This document shows positions 55,301 to 62,716 of a stretch of DNA of 64,000 bases, piece by piece. Made by a program: the position numbers and the translations under genes. Origin of the DNA: Kiritimatiellia bacterium (GTDB taxonomy: Bacteria > Verrucomicrobiota > Kiritimatiellia > UBA8416 > YA12-FULL-48-11); assembly GCA_028716365.1 (NCBI GenBank), contig JAQUPZ010000007.1:186001-250000 (forward strand), given 5' to 3'. Numbering within the stretch: the first letter of the stretch is position 1; each line of letters starts with the position of its first letter. A model generated the notes under the pieces. It was not told where the DNA came from, made no database searches, and saw only the letters and a list, made by a program, of their open reading frames with translations.

Positions 55301-58300
55301 CGGAGGCCAGTCCCTGGGCATCAGGTTCGGAGAGTTTCGGAACGCTGGCCGGGTTATCGGGGTTCCCGTACAAGATGAAAGTCACGTTCAGCGGATACGA
55401 CAAAGCTGAGACACTGACGAACTTCCCGGCACTGGTGACATTCAGTGAAAATCTGCCCGGTTTTCTGTACAGTCAGTTCCAGGCTGGAGCGACCGACTTA
55501 CGGTTCGTGGATGAAGGGGAGACCAGCGAACTGAACTACGAGATAGATTCGTGGGATACCAATGGCAGTTCGTATGTCTGGGTACAGGTACCGGAACTCG
55601 CGATTAATACCTCAATCTGGGCCTATTGGGGTAATCCGGGTGCTACGGTTGCGCCTGCCTGTACGACCAATGGCTCCACCTGGGACTCCAACTACCGTGG
55701 TGTCTGGCACATGAAGGAAACGAACGCGCTAGATTCCACGTGGCTGAAGAACAATGGTACCAGCTATGGGAATACGAATGTTACGTATGGTGTGATAGGA
55801 ACTGCACAGGGTTTTAATAACAATTATGTACAGATAGCGAACGAGAATAATTTTGATATTAACGACAAACTGACGGTTTCGGCGTGGGTGAGAGTGGATA
55901 ATGACTGGCGTACCACCTGGCAGGCTTTTGTCAGTAAGAATGCTGAAGGTGCAGGATGGGCGTTTCGGAGGAATAACAACCTTAATTCTGCTACCTTTAC
56001 AATGCGCAATACCACTGCTACCGACCATCCTATCGGTGTGGCGAGCCTGAATGATGGTCAATGGCACTATCTTTTTGGTGTATATGACGGGGTAGGTAGA
56101 TATTTCTACGTGGATGGTGTTGGTGACTTCAACATTGCTGATACGGGGTATATCAACCTTGACAATGATCCTGTAAGAATAGGATCAGAGAATGCTACAT
56201 GGGCTTCCCATAGAGGACTTATAGATGAGGTGCGTATAGAGAATACGGCCCGTTCGAGTAACTGGATGTGGGCATGCTGGATGACCCAGGTATCCAACAG
56301 CTTCTTCGCGACCTGTTCGTCCATGGGTGGTATCAGGAATGTTTCCGCTTCAGATATTACGTCCACCTCGGCGGTGTTGAATGCAACGCTGTATGCTTCG
56401 AACACAACGTTAGGTGCGTCTGTATACTGGGACACGAACAATTGGGGTACGAATATTACATTGTGGGCCAATACCAACCACATCGGATCATGGACGAACG
56501 TTGGTTCCACCAATATCAACTGCATGGTTACAGGACTTGTTTCCGATGCACGGTACTATTTTGAATTTGGTGCCACGAATGAGGTGAATAGTTACCAGGC
56601 TCCGGATGTCCTTGATTTCAGGACGCTGTTGTCGCCGGATACGATGGGAGCATATCCGTACAGGATGCAGATTACGTTCAGCGGGTATACCGAGCCTGTT
56701 GAGGTTCTTACGAATTTCCCGGCCTTGGTGGTTCTGAATGAGGGTACGAACGGGTTCCTGTACAACCAGTTGAAATCTGACGGAACAGATCTTCGTTTTA
56801 CCGATGAGGCGACAAACGAGTTGAACTACGAGGTCGAGTCATGGGATACCAACGGTAATTCCTATGTCTGGGTAAATATTCCGCAGTTGACGACTAACCG
56901 TTTTATCTGGGCGTACTGGGGGAATGCTAATGCGCCGGTTCCTGCATATTTGACGAATGGTGCGGCATGGAACGCTAATTTCAAGGGTGTATGGCACCTG
57001 CATACTAATGCGCAGGATTCCACGGCCAACCGTTATGATGGAATAGTATATGGCGGAATAAATTCCGTGCCGACGAACGGATTGATCGGGCGCGCGTGGA
57101 ATTTTGACGGTGTGGACAATGGGATCCGTGTTGAGCGTATGATCAATGAAGATTTCACGATTGCATTCTGGATGAATGCGAATGTTAACAGTTACAGCGG
57201 AGCGAATTGGACGAATGGCACCGGGCTGATTGATGCGGAAGTTCCGGGAGTGTTGAATGATTTTGGTGTGTCGTATGATTACAATCAGGCGGCCTTTGGG
57301 AATGACGGTCCAGACCATACGATTTACTCCGGGACACAGGTCAATGACAAGCAGTGGCATCATATTGTGGCCACGAGGGTGAGGTGTGACGGGGTAATCA
57401 GTAATAAGAATTTATATGTTGATGGGATTCTGTGCAGTAAATCCGTGACAGCAAACACCAACTTTTGGAATACATCGAGTATGATGGCGTTCGGTCATCT
57501 TTTGAAACTGCAAAATTATCTTAACGGCCGGCTTGACGAGATTGAGATATCGAATGTGTCCCGTTCCTCGAACTGGATCTGGGCGTGTTACATGAACCAG
57601 GTTTCGAACGGCATGTTCAATCCTGCGGGTGGTGTGGAAGGAATATCCCTGCCGTCTGTCAACAATCATGATGGCGCTTCATGTGTAATGCTTAACTCGG
57701 CTAACCTTAATGGCTATCTTGTATCAACTGCTGGTGTACCGACAGCAGTTTTGGTTTACTGGGATACGACGGATAGTGGTACGAACAAGGGGAACTGGGC
57801 GAACATGCATGAGTTTGGGGTGACAGGGGCCGGGCCTCTGATGACGAATGTTACCGGACTTGTAAGCGGATCGAAATATTACTACCGGTTTTATGCAAGT
57901 AATGCTCTGGGTGAATGCTGGGCGCCATCGACGACGAATTTCTCGTTACCGCGCTACAGGATGAAGGTGCAGTTCGGCGGGTATGACAGGGCGGAGACGC
58001 TGACGAACTTCCCTGCGCTGGTGACGTTTGCGGATGGATCGAACGGGTTCACTTATGGCCAGTGTACTACAACCAACGGTAGTGACCTGCGATTTGCGAA
58101 TTCAAACGAGACTGTGGTATTAAACCACGAGATCGAGAAATGGGACTTAAATGGCAGTTCGTATATCTGGGTGCAGGTACCGGAACTGGTGAGTAACGGG
58201 TGGGTATGGGCGTACTGGGGCGGGTCTGATGCCACGGCGCCGGAATATACGACCAATGGTTCGACATGGTCTCAGAGTTACATGGCTGTCTGGCATTTTA

Positions 58301-61300
58301 ATTCGACGAATACTTCTTCCAGGTATCCCGATTCCACGGCATCCCGGTTTGACGGTGTAAATTACGGGTGTGATACCATTCAGGGGCAGATTGCCGGGGC
58401 AGTGAATATTGGCCTTGCACCGAAGTATATTGATGTTGCCGGTATAGGAAGTTCTTCAACTAACTACACGTTCCATTACTGGCTCAAGACGACTACGCTG
58501 AGCAGCGATGGTCGTATGATAGATATTGGTAGTGGCCGTTGGATTAATACAATGGCAAATGGAACATTGGCCTACTATGATGGAATTAATTGGTATGGCT
58601 ATAAGGGTGCGGCTGTAAATAACGGCCAGTGGCGGCATGTGGCATTTGTGTTTAACGGAGATGTGCCGACCAATATTGCAGGCTCGATATATCTGGACGG
58701 AGTTTGTATCGGTAATAATTTAATATGTGTCCCTAAAAAGATTGGTGGAACCGCCAAGATTGGATGTGATCAGGGGAACCCGTCCGGTGTCCATTTTGAT
58801 GGTATGCTGGATGAGTTCCAGATATCGACTGTAGTGCGTTCTTCGAACTGGATCTGGGCTTGTTACATGAACCAGGCTTCAAATGGTCTGTTTAGTGCGG
58901 GTACTCCTGTCGAGAGCGCAAGCTTGCCGGTAATCGACAATTCCGGCAGTACGAATAGTGTTACAATGAGTTCAGCGTATATTGACGGATATCTCTCATC
59001 AACCGGCGGCGCGCCGACTGCTGTTTCTGTTTACTGGGGCACAACGGACGGCGGAACGAACATACCGGGCTGGGCTAATGTGATAAACTTTGGTGTATCA
59101 AGCACCGGTCCGTTGAGCACGAATGTGACAGGACTTTCGTATGGCACCACATACTACTACCGTTACTATGCGACCAATTCATTTGGCGAGAGCTGGGCGC
59201 CGTCCTCTACGGCATTTTCGCCGCACAAATACCAGATGCAGATAAGATTCAGCGGATACGACAGGGATGAGACGCTTACCAATTTCCCGTCGCTGGTTGT
59301 CTTCAGTGAGGGTACGAATGGTTTCTCATACAGTCAGATGTCGTCACCCGTCGGTGGTGATCTGCGGTTCATGAATTCCAATGAGACTGTTGCGCTGAAC
59401 TACGAGATTGAACAATGGGATCTGAATTACGATCTGAATCCAAGCCCGACAAATATTGCCGGCCTGATGTTATGGCTCAAGGCTGATGCAGGTATTCAGA
59501 CCAACGTCGATGGGTATGTCACCAGTTGGGCAGATCAATCGGGTTCTAATGTGATTGCTTCGCAGGGTACAGCGGACAACCAGCCGCTTTACGTGGAAGG
59601 CGCGATCAACGGTCAACCGGCGATCCGGTTTGACGGTACAAACGATCAGATGACATGGTCTGCGGTGCCTGCGCAGACGATTTTCGTGGTCAACCGTGTG
59701 GCTGTTGGTACGAAAGCCTATGCGGGCTTGATTGGCTTGAAAAACTATGATGTCGGGATACGGCGCCTAAATTCCATGACCTGGTATCATCCTGGAGTCT
59801 GGAATTATGGAAACTCTGGCGATTTCTCTTATCCGGGAGAAAGTGTATTCCGGATTAACGGTTTTGGTGCGACGACAATTGCGGAGGACACATGGCATAT
59901 TGTTGCGGCGATCAGGGGCGGCGGAACATATAATGTAGATTCGATCGGTAGTTACTATGGCGGGCGTGAATTTGGCGGTGATTATGCCGAGGTGATTGTT
60001 TACAACCGGGTATTGACCCAATCTGAACAGAATCGTGTGGGCTGGTATCTTGCGCAGAAGTACGGTTTGAACACATATTATATTCAGCCTGGCCAGTCGT
60101 ATGTGTGGGTACAGGTTCCTGAACTCATAGCCAATGGTTACATCTGGGCATACTGGGGTGGATTGGACACCAATCCACCTGCCTGCACGATAAATGGATC
60201 CACTTGGGATTCCAGTTACAAGGGCGTGTGGCATATGAATCAGCCCAATGCAAAAGATTCTACAGCTAATGCCAATCACGGCTCCGCGAATAATATTAAT
60301 ATTGTGGATACGCCAGGTGCGATTGGCGGCGCGCAGTATGTTAATGGTACTTATATCAACTGCGGCACTGGGGCTTGTATGAACGTGCCGAACTACTTGA
60401 CGTTGGAAGCGTGGCACAACCCGAGTGGGCTTTCAAGCCAAAGAGCCTTTCTGCAAAAGGGTGCTGCTTATACTTTCTCGACGTATACTGGTGGGGAACT
60501 CAGGTTTACTACGCCTGGTATTCTGGACCATACTTCGACCGATGCAGATATGGTTACGAATACATGGTATCACATGGCCTGTACATTTGAAGAGAGTACG
60601 ACTGCCGGTTGCTTATTGTATAGGAACGGCAATCGGGTCGGCGCCATCAATTCATCGGTTTTGCCTGTGAGTAATGCTGCGCCATTCCTGATAGGGGGGA
60701 CTATTGGCATCATCGATGAAGTAAGGATGTCTGATGTCATTCGTTCGTCCAACTGGCTGTGGGCATGTTATATGAACCATGCCTCCAATGCTGCGTTCAT
60801 GTCGCCTTCTTTCTTTATTTCCAATGAAGGGGCCACGAACGTAACGGCAAATTCGGCTGATCTGATGGGGTATCTGCACGAAGACGATGGTATTGATACA
60901 TATGTCTGGATGTATTATGGTCTGACCGATGGCGGATCGGTTGCGACCAACTGGCAGTTCACGAATTCTATGGGTTCGTTAACGGAGGGGTTGCTTTCAT
61001 CTCCTGTAAGTTCCCTGCAGGAGGATACGACTTATTACTACCGGTATTATGCCTCCAATGCGGTCAGGTCTGCCTGGGCGACGCCATCTGTCCGGTTCTT
61101 TACTGGTCAGGTGACTATTCAGGCCACTGATCCCAGTGCATCGGAGATAGGACCGGATACAGGAATGTTCACAGTATACCGGCTGACTTCCGTTACCAAT
61201 GAACCTTTGACTGTTAATTATGTCATTAGCGGGACTGCGGATAATGGTGTAGATTACACGGCTTTGAATGGGAGCGTGATTATTCCTGCAGGTGAGACAA

Positions 61301-62505
61301 ACGCCACATTCACGGTTACGCCCATTGAAGATGTGCTGGTGGAATCTGATGAAACTGTATCTGCGACTTTGGTGTTTGGCAGTTATGCGATTGGGACTCC
61401 CAGCAATGCCGTTGTCACTATCCATGATGCAGTGATCGGTTTGTGGCCTTACAGGATGAAGATAATGTTCCCGGGTTACGTCAATCCTGAAGCGGAGATT
61501 TTGACTAACTTCCCGGCATTGGTAACGTTCGGCACGAATATACCATCTTTCTCCTATTCTACCTTTGCGTTGCCGGAAAGCGGCGGCGATCTGCGGTTTG
61601 GAAACTCGAGCGAAACAAAGATGCTGAACTACGAGATTGAGAAATGGGATTCCAGCAGTAATTCCTATGTATGGGTACAGGTGCCGGAACTTGTCAATAC
61701 CAACACATATATCTGGGCGTACTGGGGTAACAAGAGTGTGACAAACGTACCGGCCTACACTACCAATGGATCAACATGGACCACTAACTTTAATGCGGTC
61801 TGGCACATGAAAGACATTACTACGAATACTGTGGCGGACAGTACATTGAATAGAAATACAGGGACAAAAAGAGCTGCTGGACAGCCAATAGAATCAGCTG
61901 GAGTAATCGGGGATGGACAAAGTTTTGACGGGGCTGATGATTATGTCGGTGTGCTTTATACTCCTATCCTTGCTCCGACGAATCAAATAAGTCAAAGTGC
62001 ATGGGCTTACAGTGAGAATTGGAACGCAGGAGGTAACACTACATCCCTGGTATCTAAAACAGAAGGTGGAGGATATAACTTCCAAATGGCGGGTGGGAAT
62101 TTTGAATGGCTGGTATATCGCAATGGTGGGTATTTATACACTAGGTGTCCAGTGGCTAGCCTGAGTGATGGTTGGCATTATTTTGTTGGAACTTACGATG
62201 GTCAATATGCAAATTTGTATGTTGATGGTATGTTGGTAAGTAACAGTGTTCCGGGGGGTACCTATCCCATAGCTTATGCGAATTTGAATAGTCTAATCAT
62301 GGGAGGTGAGGCATCGGTGGGGATGACTCCGGCTGGTGGGGCAACATATTTCAATGGGAAAATTGACGAGGTCCGTAACTGCAATGTTGCCAATTCCTCC
62401 AACTGGATTTGGGCGTGTTACTTGAATCAGGCTTCAAACAATGACTTCAATGCTTTTGGTCTTATTCGCAAAATTGGCAAAGGTACTGTGATTATAGTCA
62501 GGTAG
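49324..62505 (+). CDS. Giant secreted protein with autotransporter-type beta repeats, six DUF2341-LamG modules and Calx-beta domain
   Basis: 4393 residues from ATG 49324, just before a signal peptide (ISKRILLFVIMVVFLPLSGWA); ATG 49270 is an alternative. Residues to about 960 are PATR-like autotransporter-associated beta repeats (GTLVLAATNLFTG, GTLFLAATNTYGG, GQVVLLNDNTYAGPTFV). A PA14-like domain spans about 1060-1255 (GIHNFRWSNDDKGMMYIDV). Then six DUF2341 modules start near genomic 53430, 55360, 56650, 57950, 59230 and 61440, each with SGYxxxETLTNFPALV-type and YVWVQVPEL-type motifs, followed by GVWHM-type LamG and SSNWIWACYMNQ-type endings. About seven FN3-like linkers alternate with them, and a Calx-beta domain lies near 3930-4035. 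It ends RKIGKGTVIIVR; no beta-barrel or sorting domain is seen. Probably a surface adhesin or matrix protein. Confidence 0.88.
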   Translation: MREISKRILLFVIMVVFLPLSGWATNGVWNSNGSYNWTDSARWVNGQIAYGTDETADFSQVDIGATRTVTLNGNRTIGTVHFGDFMWPDQNWVLQRAGTLTLDVTSGLPVINIVNRTTTITAVIDGTKGFEKQGNGTLVLAATNLFTGPVVLQRGQTTLDFSNTLSPVSDIINAGSTLTMNGSILRLQGAGTANNSQTFNGLELSDGHNVISLTNGSGGTVTLNLGTITRNTGFVDFCPPAPTKGCITTVTPNMEGILGCYATIYTNDWAANNGANTIVVYTAYVTNTFMQGFNTIIATNCAMTNAIVNSVRFNNNAALTLTLSGTNTIAAGGIMFTTNSPLASRIAGGWLTSGTNELIIIDNHKFDRRTTSGNNTNLDTIITDRGTTSVAVRVVSYTSALGLQNGSVTAFVRTNNTYSGGTYLYGGGVYFYGDGALGKVPVSPQTNITAVSGINWLKSGTANNTLSENRIININTNAYLVIQDANNNNFIINGEITGSGVLLGASWVSGTLILNGSNTMTGTIEASNYGLRLTNTASLPPTANLRLSGADGSMDMGLVEMNGTFTRDLGFGSNQVAWISTYWSSSYRSGGFAAVGGPLTVNIGGQGSNLVWGQNYFNPANYLTLGSVNSTHPVTWINPINLNAINGSRRISVRGTAIMQGPISGIDCLLLKNNVGTLFLAATNTYGGNARGTQIEQGTLNVSFDAALGTAPSAPANNIIFHWGFGVLQAGADFVLGSTRNIYMGDYQGTIYSGTLDSSNYVMSIAGVINGQGGLRKAGSGQVVLLNDNTYAGPTFVSNGTLVVNGSLADSYVTATNTGFLGGTGVVNGPVIVYSGSGLLPGGTNSGGTLTLNNTLGMNSGAVYGWRYDSTTPGSVAVLNQVTFTPGGTYTLRLYNPSGLAEPVGQQFVIMTWPASVADPDTSITWNIEKPAGGGAEGWSVPQVTMDTVTDRILITFPAAGFPAVNNGAGASSVLTNTAVLNGNYTATGATAEVCIYWGTSDGGTNKANWQWVYTNGVTGCGAFSNAVSDLYYGLRYYYRCYASNVVGECWSPVTSSFITLGRFVDGIRGSIFLHSSQPWMSDQPLVLDGAVYNISSNRVFTGFQAGTVLAMAEASQWNVLATGTINGTSYAVPNGWSNFPAFPSYNYFVTAFSGQFIPRMTGIHNFRWSNDDKGMMYIDVNGDGVFQVSEGSVAGYPSGGGVNIQNLTAGQPYNFIFMAQEWEGSETYNFYITEPGQPEVRFDTTLQAGMWRCWLDSAGISNDVPSSIGTTSAVFNAVLSSSEAVSEVWVYWGPADCTNYVSVWANSAYLGSFTNVITNLNYTATGLMPDTPYYVRFSATNVLSTMWSDVRPFRTVYVPSVDAGLASPCRTKITFSGYNKGETLTNFPALVVLSESITNFLYSQFASGSGADLRFTDEAQTNELSYEIEQWNPGCFTGLPSGLALWLKADVGVFSNTTQVTNWQDQSGWGRDANGSLGDPVAIANVLGGKPVIRFDGNDALYTTYNFDSLQQYTVFSVARYTGPDTYGRIIASYSGRNWFMGYYGGGDECFYAQGWMHRGGTANTNWHIHAGTMNNDANPKGDFWKDGSYIMMGSRTGSSDNDYKPGRLELGGYNGSSLNEMAKGDVAEVIIYDRVLTSNEINQVGGYLSQKYRLNTAYSATTGQSYVWVKVPEFTNNCAIWVCWGNKNATVAPAYTMNGSVWSEGYLGVWHMNGTNLMDSSSNHYNAVEWNCPVISTGFVGLAQNFYSITNTYVGLGTIRVASDISVEAWAYSTNFTQNGFILGKNPVNTRWQLFFEGSLLKWRATGGDVTVAVPSSNKWHYLAAVQSGNEASLYTNGVLGSSGTIGAIADGISSVDIGRYNSGYYFNGMLDEIRLSSVVRSSNWLWASWMNVASNNIFSICQPAVGIVNSEATNITSTSAVLNATLYTTGLVTDVVVYWGTSDGGTNPAAWASSNLVGSFTNILSTNISCTVTSLLSGVDYYFTFRAVSAEASPWASGSESFGTLAGLSGFPYKMKVTFSGYDKAETLTNFPALVTFSENLPGFLYSQFQAGATDLRFVDEGETSELNYEIDSWDTNGSSYVWVQVPELAINTSIWAYWGNPGATVAPACTTNGSTWDSNYRGVWHMKETNALDSTWLKNNGTSYGNTNVTYGVIGTAQGFNNNYVQIANENNFDINDKLTVSAWVRVDNDWRTTWQAFVSKNAEGAGWAFRRNNNLNSATFTMRNTTATDHPIGVASLNDGQWHYLFGVYDGVGRYFYVDGVGDFNIADTGYINLDNDPVRIGSENATWASHRGLIDEVRIENTARSSNWMWACWMTQVSNSFFATCSSMGGIRNVSASDITSTSAVLNATLYASNTTLGASVYWDTNNWGTNITLWANTNHIGSWTNVGSTNINCMVTGLVSDARYYFEFGATNEVNSYQAPDVLDFRTLLSPDTMGAYPYRMQITFSGYTEPVEVLTNFPALVVLNEGTNGFLYNQLKSDGTDLRFTDEATNELNYEVESWDTNGNSYVWVNIPQLTTNRFIWAYWGNANAPVPAYLTNGAAWNANFKGVWHLHTNAQDSTANRYDGIVYGGINSVPTNGLIGRAWNFDGVDNGIRVERMINEDFTIAFWMNANVNSYSGANWTNGTGLIDAEVPGVLNDFGVSYDYNQAAFGNDGPDHTIYSGTQVNDKQWHHIVATRVRCDGVISNKNLYVDGILCSKSVTANTNFWNTSSMMAFGHLLKLQNYLNGRLDEIEISNVSRSSNWIWACYMNQVSNGMFNPAGGVEGISLPSVNNHDGASCVMLNSANLNGYLVSTAGVPTAVLVYWDTTDSGTNKGNWANMHEFGVTGAGPLMTNVTGLVSGSKYYYRFYASNALGECWAPSTTNFSLPRYRMKVQFGGYDRAETLTNFPALVTFADGSNGFTYGQCTTTNGSDLRFANSNETVVLNHEIEKWDLNGSSYIWVQVPELVSNGWVWAYWGGSDATAPEYTTNGSTWSQSYMAVWHFNSTNTSSRYPDSTASRFDGVNYGCDTIQGQIAGAVNIGLAPKYIDVAGIGSSSTNYTFHYWLKTTTLSSDGRMIDIGSGRWINTMANGTLAYYDGINWYGYKGAAVNNGQWRHVAFVFNGDVPTNIAGSIYLDGVCIGNNLICVPKKIGGTAKIGCDQGNPSGVHFDGMLDEFQISTVVRSSNWIWACYMNQASNGLFSAGTPVESASLPVIDNSGSTNSVTMSSAYIDGYLSSTGGAPTAVSVYWGTTDGGTNIPGWANVINFGVSSTGPLSTNVTGLSYGTTYYYRYYATNSFGESWAPSSTAFSPHKYQMQIRFSGYDRDETLTNFPSLVVFSEGTNGFSYSQMSSPVGGDLRFMNSNETVALNYEIEQWDLNYDLNPSPTNIAGLMLWLKADAGIQTNVDGYVTSWADQSGSNVIASQGTADNQPLYVEGAINGQPAIRFDGTNDQMTWSAVPAQTIFVVNRVAVGTKAYAGLIGLKNYDVGIRRLNSMTWYHPGVWNYGNSGDFSYPGESVFRINGFGATTIAEDTWHIVAAIRGGGTYNVDSIGSYYGGREFGGDYAEVIVYNRVLTQSEQNRVGWYLAQKYGLNTYYIQPGQSYVWVQVPELIANGYIWAYWGGLDTNPPACTINGSTWDSSYKGVWHMNQPNAKDSTANANHGSANNINIVDTPGAIGGAQYVNGTYINCGTGACMNVPNYLTLEAWHNPSGLSSQRAFLQKGAAYTFSTYTGGELRFTTPGILDHTSTDADMVTNTWYHMACTFEESTTAGCLLYRNGNRVGAINSSVLPVSNAAPFLIGGTIGIIDEVRMSDVIRSSNWLWACYMNHASNAAFMSPSFFISNEGATNVTANSADLMGYLHEDDGIDTYVWMYYGLTDGGSVATNWQFTNSMGSLTEGLLSSPVSSLQEDTTYYYRYYASNAVRSAWATPSVRFFTGQVTIQATDPSASEIGPDTGMFTVYRLTSVTNEPLTVNYVISGTADNGVDYTALNGSVIIPAGETNATFTVTPIEDVLVESDETVSATLVFGSYAIGTPSNAVVTIHDAVIGLWPYRMKIMFPGYVNPEAEILTNFPALVTFGTNIPSFSYSTFALPESGGDLRFGNSSETKMLNYEIEKWDSSSNSYVWVQVPELVNTNTYIWAYWGNKSVTNVPAYTTNGSTWTTNFNAVWHMKDITTNTVADSTLNRNTGTKRAAGQPIESAGVIGDGQSFDGADDYVGVLYTPILAPTNQISQSAWAYSENWNAGGNTTSLVSKTEGGGYNFQMAGGNFEWLVYRNGGYLYTRCPVASLSDGWHYFVGTYDGQYANLYVDGMLVSNSVPGGTYPIAYANLNSLIMGGEASVGMTPAGGATYFNGKIDEVRNCNVANSSNWIWACYLNQASNNDFNAFGLIRKIGKGTVIIVR

Positions 62506-62585
62506 TAACGTCTATCTTGGAAATAATAAAATATCCAATTTACCTCTCTGCCAAATAGCGATAAAAATGTAGTTTAATGACAGAG

Positions 62586-62639
62586 CCATCTCTCTTAGCC
62601 CATATTCCGCGGTGACTTTGGCAGAGGGTGGGTTTTTTT
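62586..62639 (+). terminator. Candidate Rho-independent terminator after the second giant gene
   Basis: CCATCTCT (62586-62593) can pair with AGAGGGTGG (62623-62631) with one bulged G and one G-U pair, followed by seven T (62633-62639). It lies 80 bp after the stop codon and before the start of the next gene. Confidence 0.45.
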
Positions 62640-62716
62640 GTATGAAAATTAGTGAAAAATATCTCCGGCAGACTAGCCGATCCAGATTTATCTGAAAAAG
62701 AAGGGAAGAATAGTCA

